NCBI GenBank assembly: GCA_020629335.1
Contig: JAHDDN010000168.1
Coordinates: 1-10,518 of the forward strand
Direction of reading: 5' to 3'
Source: Chitinophagales bacterium
GTDB lineage: Bacteria; Bacteroidota; Bacteroidia; Chitinophagales; UBA2359
DNA length: 10,518 bases
Positions 6,951-10,518 of this stretch are shown here, in pieces (the stretch's first letter is position 1; each line of letters opens with the position of its first letter). The translations under genes were made by a program, and so were the position numbers. The notes under the pieces are model-generated. The model did not search any database, was not told where the DNA came from, and saw only the letters and a program-made list of their open reading frames with translations.

Positions 6951-8165
6951 ATGATAAAGATGAAATACCTAATACTGATAGTAGCGACTTTATTATCAAT
7001 TAATGCAACGGCCCAATTTGAATTTGGCGACCTAATAATCAATGAATTTGTGGCTTCCAGCGATAGCCTAAGCGGCATTAGTGATCCAAGTGGTAGTTAT
7101 GCCGATTGGATTGAAATTTATAACCCACAAGATACACCCATTATTTTATCGGGCTATCACTTAAGTGATAATTATGATAATCCTGAAAAATGGACTTTCC
7201 CTCCTAATGCACTAATCGAGGCAAATGGATATTTGATCGTGTGGGCAGATAATGATACTTTAGAAACAGGGGTACACACTAATTTTAGGTTATCTAAAGC
7301 AGGGGAGCAAATCCTTTTATCATCTCCTATAGGAACGCCATTAGATTCTGTTGGATTTGGAGAGCAAGTAACTAACTTAAGCGCAGCAAGATTCCCTAAT
7401 GGAACGGGCGGTTTTATTATTCAACACGCTACACCAATGGCCAATAATGAAATACAGCCAGCTCCCACGATCTCACAAATGGACGTCTCTATCAATGAGT
7501 TTGTAGCTGATAATGATAGCCTGACAGGCGTAGCAGATGAATTCGGAGGTTACGGAGATTGGATAGAACTCTATAATAATACCAATCAAGCCATTGATCT
7601 GGGCGGCTGCTTTTTAAGCGATACCGTTGATATCCCAACTAGATGGGCCTTCCGAATGGGAACCAGCATTCCAGCTAATGATTACCTAATTATATGGGCG
7701 GATAAAGATCCAGAAGAAGGGCCTTTACACACTAATTTTAGCCTATCTTCTGATGGCGAAGCAATCATCCTAACTAATGTCAATGGCACCCTCATTGATG
7801 GCTTCACCTACGAAGCCCAACAGGAAGGTTATGGGATGTCTCGCATACCCAATGGCACAGGAGATTTCGTCTTCAAAACCCCCACTTTTAATGCTAATAA
7901 TGAAATAGGATTAGGTATTCAAAATGCAGCGGAGATCGGTCTCTCTCTTTATCCCAATCCAGTCACCTCAATGCTCAATATACAATCAGATATAGCATAC
8001 GAGAGCATGAGGATATTGGATAGTACAGGAAAACTAATGTTAGAAAAACACGACTTAATGGATCAACAAACTATAGAGTTGTCGGAATGGCCTGTGGGAA
8101 TTTATTTTTTACAAATCAATATCAAAGATCAAAATTATCAAACAAGATTTAGCGTCCTGAAGTAA
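6951..8165 (+). CDS. T9SS-secreted protein with two lamin-tail domains
   Basis: This 404-aa protein begins at ATG 6951 or, more typically for its signal peptide, at ATG 6960 (MKYLILIVATLLSINATA, cleavage before Q22 of the longer form). Lamin-tail domain 1 is at about 23-167 (LIINEFVASSDSL, DWIEIYN, LSDNYDNPEKWTFP, HTNFRLSKAGEQILL). Domain 2 is at about 176-318 (SINEFVADNDSL, DWIELYN, HTNFSLSSDGEAIIL), and both close with a PNGTG...ANNE pattern, so they are an internal duplication. The last 75 or so residues are a type A T9SS sorting domain (LSLYPNPVTS at 331-340, GIYFLQI at 383-389). Lamin-tail domains in bacteria occur in secreted proteins as beta-sandwich modules; no enzyme domain is present, so an adhesive or structural role is inferred. 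It follows the CotH protein gene on the same strand with a strong hairpin between them. Confidence 0.9.
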   Translation: MIKMKYLILIVATLLSINATAQFEFGDLIINEFVASSDSLSGISDPSGSYADWIEIYNPQDTPIILSGYHLSDNYDNPEKWTFPPNALIEANGYLIVWADNDTLETGVHTNFRLSKAGEQILLSSPIGTPLDSVGFGEQVTNLSAARFPNGTGGFIIQHATPMANNEIQPAPTISQMDVSINEFVADNDSLTGVADEFGGYGDWIELYNNTNQAIDLGGCFLSDTVDIPTRWAFRMGTSIPANDYLIIWADKDPEEGPLHTNFSLSSDGEAIILTNVNGTLIDGFTYEAQQEGYGMSRIPNGTGDFVFKTPTFNANNEIGLGIQNAAEIGLSLYPNPVTSMLNIQSDIAYESMRILDSTGKLMLEKHDLMDQQTIELSEWPVGIYFLQINIKDQNYQTRFSVLK

Positions 8166-8171
8166 ATATTC

Positions 8172-8399
8172 TTTGGGCGCATCCCGATCCTTATTTTTCA
8201 TCGGCCATGTAGGGGCGGTACCTACGTGTCCGCCCGCCGATGAAAAATAAGGATCGGGTCGGGCTATCCGCTCTTATGAGCCTATCCGTATGCATTTCAG
8301 CATAGTCGGTACTTGTCTGTCCCTGCGGGCGCAGCCTGCGTCCCTCCTTGCTTCAAAGGCATCCGCATATACGCCTCATACCGCTCCTATCCCTTGCGC
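8172..8399 (-). repeat. Dispersed intergenic repeat, copy B (inverted relative to copy A)
   Basis: Read on the minus strand this 228-bp block starts GCGCAAGGGATAG at 8399 and ends GGGATGCGCCCAAA at 8172, matching copy A at both ends (27 of 29, 25 of 26 and 14 of 14 bases). The roughly 90-bp middle (8281-8370) is different and G+C-rich. A 69-bp hairpin (8186-8254) takes the place of two bases in copy A. It begins 15 nt after the stop codon of the minus-strand LysM gene and fills the gap to the convergent lamin-tail gene. Short open frames crossing it on the + strand have no coding character and are not called. Confidence 0.8.
8183..8258. repeat. Perfect 23-bp inverted repeat with a nested G+C-rich hairpin
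   Basis: Arms 8183-8205 (beginning CCCGATCCTTATTTTTCATC) and 8236-8258 are exact reverse complements. The 30-nt interior holds GGGCGG (8213-8218) with CCGCCC (8230-8235). It looks like a small palindromic element that has entered the longer repeat. It could also act as a barrier or terminator between the two convergent genes. Confidence 0.9.
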
Positions 8400-8414
8400 A
8401 AGCAAACAAAAAGC

Positions 8415-9611
8415 TTATTTCTTAGTCAAGCGAATAGCAGTGACTATTTCATTGCGAAACTGCACAAAATCAGCAGAACGAGGATCATACATAATCTCAG
8501 ACAATAAAGAGAGTTCTATTTTTTTGTGAATGATAAAAGATACATCAGACCTCATATCCACTACAACCCCCTCTGAACCTATAAATACATAAGCATTAGA
8601 TTGTACTTTTATATTGCGGCCTTTCGTATAATACACATCTGCCTGCAATGAAAATCCTTGCTCAGTAAATTTATTAAAACCTCTTTCTACTCCATAAACA
8701 AAAGTTCTGTTCTCAAATAAAGACTCATCCAAAACATAGGTGGTTCTTCTATCTAAGATGCCTAAACTAAGGGTGTAAAATTCACTATTTAGACTAATAC
8801 CAAATGATATGTTTTGATAAGCTGGAGCAAAAGGAGAAGAAATCTTGATACGATCCCCATTCGTTTTATAATGGTAAGTCTTTAAGTATTGACTTCTAAA
8901 AGAATGTAATAAAAATCCACTAACATTGTCTAAAATAAAATAATTTAGATAAGAATGTAATTGAAAACGATCAATATACTTTTGTAGGTTTTCACCTAAC
9001 TCTTTGCGATACCCGATGGAGGTTTTAAATTGATTTCTTAGCTGAATATTTCCCCAACTAAGCTTATTATTGAGGTGGTATCTAGCTCTCAAGGAATAAT
9101 TCATCCGCTTCTCATTATCCCAATTATTGCTATAATGAAAACCAAGCGCAAAATAGCCCATCATATTATTCTTAGAATTCCATCCTACTGGATCAAATGA
9201 ATTAGGAACAAGCAGATAGGTACCTGCATCAATTTCATTAATAGATAAATCGTTTAGTTGTTTGAGCGTGCTAATATCAGTGTCATAATCATAGGCGATT
9301 TGATGAAAACTTTCTTTACTTTTTACCTTGTGTAACAAATAAGTAGATTTGACTGCCTCATTACTAAGATGCTTGACAGCCAGAGGTATCTTTAACTGTT
9401 GAATCCCTGAAATATTATCAGATTCCAGTTTATTTACCTTCTTGATGGATTCATGACTAATGCCATACAGCTTAGCAATATCTTTGAGTTTTTCTCCTTT
9501 CTTCAAACTATGTTGCCAGTATACACTTGTATTGTCTTTATACACTGATTGAGCAAATAATCCAATTGGGGTAAAAAAGTAAAATAAAAGAATCAATAAT
9601 AGATACTTCAT
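8415..9611 (-). CDS. LysM-domain outer-membrane beta-barrel protein (DUF3078-like)
   Basis: This 398-aa protein has a signal peptide at 1-20 (MKYLLLILLFYFFTPIGLFA, then Q21). Two LysM peptidoglycan-binding domains lie at about 32-77 (HSLKKGEKLKDIAKLYGIS, NISGIQQLKIP) and 91-136 (HKVKSKESFHQIAYDYDTD, DAGTYLLVP). From about 142 to the end there are alternating amphipathic beta strands rich in Tyr, Phe and Asn, including SSPFAPAYQNISFGISL and SLGILDRRTTYVLDES, which resemble the Bacteroidota DUF3078 outer-membrane family (recognised by pattern, so moderate certainty). It probably sits in the outer membrane with the LysM part gripping the cell wall. ATG 9611 is preceded by an AAAGG-like site. The 5' leader contains the palindrome at 9626-9788, and the 3' end runs into repeat copy B. 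It converges on the lamin-tail gene. Confidence 0.85.
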   Translation of the reverse strand: MKYLLLILLFYFFTPIGLFAQSVYKDNTSVYWQHSLKKGEKLKDIAKLYGISHESIKKVNKLESDNISGIQQLKIPLAVKHLSNEAVKSTYLLHKVKSKESFHQIAYDYDTDISTLKQLNDLSINEIDAGTYLLVPNSFDPVGWNSKNNMMGYFALGFHYSNNWDNEKRMNYSLRARYHLNNKLSWGNIQLRNQFKTSIGYRKELGENLQKYIDRFQLHSYLNYFILDNVSGFLLHSFRSQYLKTYHYKTNGDRIKISSPFAPAYQNISFGISLNSEFYTLSLGILDRRTTYVLDESLFENRTFVYGVERGFNKFTEQGFSLQADVYYTKGRNIKVQSNAYVFIGSEGVVVDMRSDVSFIIHKKIELSLLSEIMYDPRSADFVQFRNEIVTAIRLTKK

Positions 9612-9625
9612 TAAATAAGCCTTTT

Positions 9626-9788
9626 TAGTGGTTCAGTTTATAAGTTTCTGACTTTAAGTTGTAGTATTTTTGCGATTATACAAGGCATTTTTGAGGCCCA
9701 TAGCAGGGCTACGGAACGAAAAAATAAGGAAGTAGAATCGTAAAAAGATAAAACTTGGGCTGTCAAGGACTTATAAATTGAACCATTA
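9626..9788. repeat. 163-bp imperfect palindromic element E1
   Basis: The terminal arms 9626-9645 and 9769-9788 pair over 20 positions, with two G-T wobbles on the + strand (left end TAGTGGTTCAGTTTATAAGT). The inner arms TTTTTGCGATT (9667-9677) and AATCGTAAAAA (9736-9746) pair with one wobble. The apical part holds ACAAGGC (9680-9686) and ATAGCAGGGCTA (9700-9711), a small TAGC-AGG-GCTA hairpin. Element E2 at 10277-10442 has the same size, layout and core. It lies between two minus-strand genes, ending 14 nt before the LysM start codon. No clear target-site duplication or internal gene is seen. Confidence 0.85.
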
Positions 9789-9798
9789 GGGGTAAATT

Positions 9799-9815
9799 AA
9801 AAAGCTCATAAGAGC
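9799..9815 (-). terminator. Short terminator after the small minus-strand gene
   Basis: On the minus strand GCTC-TTAT-GAGC is followed by TTTTT (9803-9799). The stem is only 4 bp, but it lies 5 nt after the TAG stop of the small gene, which gives it some weight. Confidence 0.4.
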
Positions 9816-9820
9816 AGCGA

Positions 9821-10012
9821 CTACATGACGATACTTTCAAGCAAATATTTATCAAATTGCTCATTTAAAAAATCACCTGAATTTTTAGATGGCATCTTTC
9901 CGTAGTCAGTAATAGTTTGCAGTTGAGCAGAATTAAACTGATCGATATTTGTCTCAGTAGCAAATAGATATAGAAAGCTGATGTCGAGTAAAAGTGTAAA
10001 AAAGTTTTTCAT
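9821..10012 (-). CDS. Small putative secreted protein (63 aa), unknown function
   Basis: The 63-aa product starts with a basic-hydrophobic segment (MKNFFTLLLDISFLYLFA) that resembles a signal peptide or a single membrane segment. A polar, acidic remainder follows with no motif I recognise. Support for a real gene is indirect: a good TAnnTTTG promoter box lies 59 nt upstream on the same strand, and a small hairpin with a T run follows the stop. An Asp within the hydrophobic core is unusual for a signal peptide. It may be a small exported protein, the remnant of a longer gene, or a chance open frame. It lies between the two palindromic elements and upstream of the LysM gene on the same strand. 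Confidence 0.45.
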   Translation of the reverse strand: MKNFFTLLLDISFLYLFATETNIDQFNSAQLQTITDYGKMPSKNSGDFLNEQFDKYLLESIVM

Positions 10013-10070
10013 AAAGCTAAATTAAGTTGTGGTTAAAAATCCCTCATTGCTTAATCATTCAATGATAATA

Positions 10071-10078
10071 CAAATATA
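10071..10078 (-). promoter_or_regulatory. Candidate -7 promoter box of the small gene
   Basis: The minus strand reads TATATTTG, an exact match to the Bacteroidota -7 consensus TAnnTTTG. A TTTG lies further upstream (minus strand, 10106-10103) with a 24-nt gap, slightly longer than usual. The implied 5' leader is about 50 nt and contains the dyad TCATTG/CAATGA (10044-10065). Confidence 0.45.
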
Positions 10079-10124
10079 GAGCAAGCGTTCAACTTAAATA
10101 AACAAAAAATGATAGCAAATTAAG

Positions 10125-10159
10125 CAAGCTAAATCGCTAATTGATAGCTTGAAAAGGCT
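10125..10159 (+). terminator. Possible weak + strand hairpin and T run
   Basis: CAAGCTA (10125-10131) pairs with TAGCTTG (10145-10151) and is followed, after AAAAGGC, by a run of eight T. The spacing is not ideal and no + strand gene precedes it, so this is only a candidate. Confidence 0.2.
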
Positions 10160-10242
10160 TTTTTTTACATAAAGTACTCTAAATCAATGCTTCTGTGTTT
10201 TTTATTTCTCAAAAAAATAAACAATAAATACTAAGCTAAGAG

Positions 10243-10273
10243 AAAAAAGATCCGATTTTAATCGGAGCTTTTT
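10243..10273. terminator. Bidirectional-type terminator hairpin beside element E2
   Basis: AAAAAAG-A-TCCGAT (10243-10256), loop TTTA, ATCGGA-G-CTTTTT (10261-10273). A-tract and T-tract flank the stem, so it could end transcription in either direction. No + strand gene precedes it. On the minus strand it would end a transcript running through E2 from beyond the right edge. Confidence 0.7.
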
Positions 10274-10276
10274 GAG

Positions 10277-10442
10277 ATAAGTAGTTGAAGGTAATTATTC
10301 GTGCATTCTTGATGAGCTTATTTTTAGCTTAGACAAGGCGGTTTTCGCCAGTAATAGCAGGGCTATTGCTAAGAAAAGCAACGCAGGATAAGCTAAAAAG
10401 AGGCCATCAGAACTAGCGAAGTAATTAACTTTAGCTACTTAT
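10277..10442. repeat. 166-bp imperfect palindromic element E2, related to E1
   Basis: The outer arms starting ATAAGTAG (10277) and ending CTACTTAT (10442) pair over about 22 positions with four irregular pairs, three of them G-T wobbles on the + strand. The inner arms TTTTTAGCTTA (10321-10331) and TAAGCTAAAAA (10389-10399) pair perfectly. The core ACAAGGC (10333-10339) and ATAGCAGGGCTA (10354-10365) is identical to E1, at nearly the same offsets. The arms differ from E1 in sequence while pairing is kept. Confidence 0.85.
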
Positions 10443-10518
10443 ATAGTCTTAATCAATTAATTTTTTTAGAGTATCTGAGTACTTCCTACAGGAATACAAT
10501 AAGATGATTTGTCTCCAT

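Noticed and set aside
3295..8399. Copies A and B as terminal inverted repeats of a composite transposon
   Set aside because: They are inverted, but the enclosed genes are ordinary surface-protein genes with no transposase, and each copy is better explained by its fixed position after a stop codon.
8290..8529. Two overlapping + strand open frames of 79 and 64 aa
   Set aside because: They run across repeat copy B and antisense to the 3' end of the LysM gene; composition follows the repeat, not a protein.
9626..9788. E1 as an integron attC site
   Set aside because: The palindrome lacks the conserved GTTRRRY-type core sites and no integrase or gene cassette array is nearby.
9626..10442. E1 and E2 as the two ends of a single transposon
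   Set aside because: Each element is itself a complete palindrome, both have the same orientation, and the 488 bp between them contain no transposase.
10449..10518. Possible C-terminal end of a minus-strand gene entering from the right edge
   Set aside because: All three minus frames stop within about 70 bases (for example WRQIILLYSCRKYSDTLKK then a stop at 10449-10451), and too little is visible to choose a frame.

Overview
The window looks like a chromosomal stretch of a Bacteroidota bacterium, plausibly Saprospira/Lewinella-like (the phylum is well supported, the lower rank is a guess). Three secreted proteins carry type IX secretion system (T9SS) C-terminal sorting domains, one with a classical gliding-motility-type start (LPNVFTPNSDGANDVF). 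Signal peptides end in the A|Q style common in this phylum, Shine-Dalgarno sites are weak or absent, intergenic DNA is very AT-rich, and one promoter candidate matches the Bacteroidota -7 box TAnnTTTG.

Layout. Bases 1-1712 hold the 3' part of a large surface adhesin: calcium-binding TSP3-like tandem repeats, then cadherin-like modules, then a T9SS signal, closed by a strong terminator at 1741. A gene-free, hairpin-rich stretch of about 960 bp follows. Next is an ECF sigma factor (2674-3276), followed by a dispersed repeat (copy A) and a terminator. Two T9SS cargo genes come next on the + strand: a 1079-aa lamin-tail/CotH-kinase protein (3617-6856) and a 404-aa double lamin-tail protein (6951-8165). 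Copy B of the dispersed repeat, in inverted orientation and carrying an extra 69-bp hairpin, separates the second one from a convergent minus-strand gene for a LysM plus outer-membrane beta-barrel protein (8415-9611). The right end is mostly non-coding: a small secreted-protein candidate (9821-10012, minus) lies between two related palindromic elements of about 165 bp (9626-9788 and 10277-10442).

Function. The coding content is about the cell surface: T9SS-exported adhesins and a possible secreted kinase-like protein, a peptidoglycan-binding outer-membrane protein, and a sigma factor that could control some of them. No defence system, CRISPR array, tRNA, rRNA or transposase gene is visible.

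The most unusual signals are in the non-coding DNA. The palindrome pair keeps an identical apical core while its stem sequence has changed with compensatory substitutions. The A/B repeat family starts 15-18 nt after the stop codon of two unrelated genes, in the same orientation relative to each gene.
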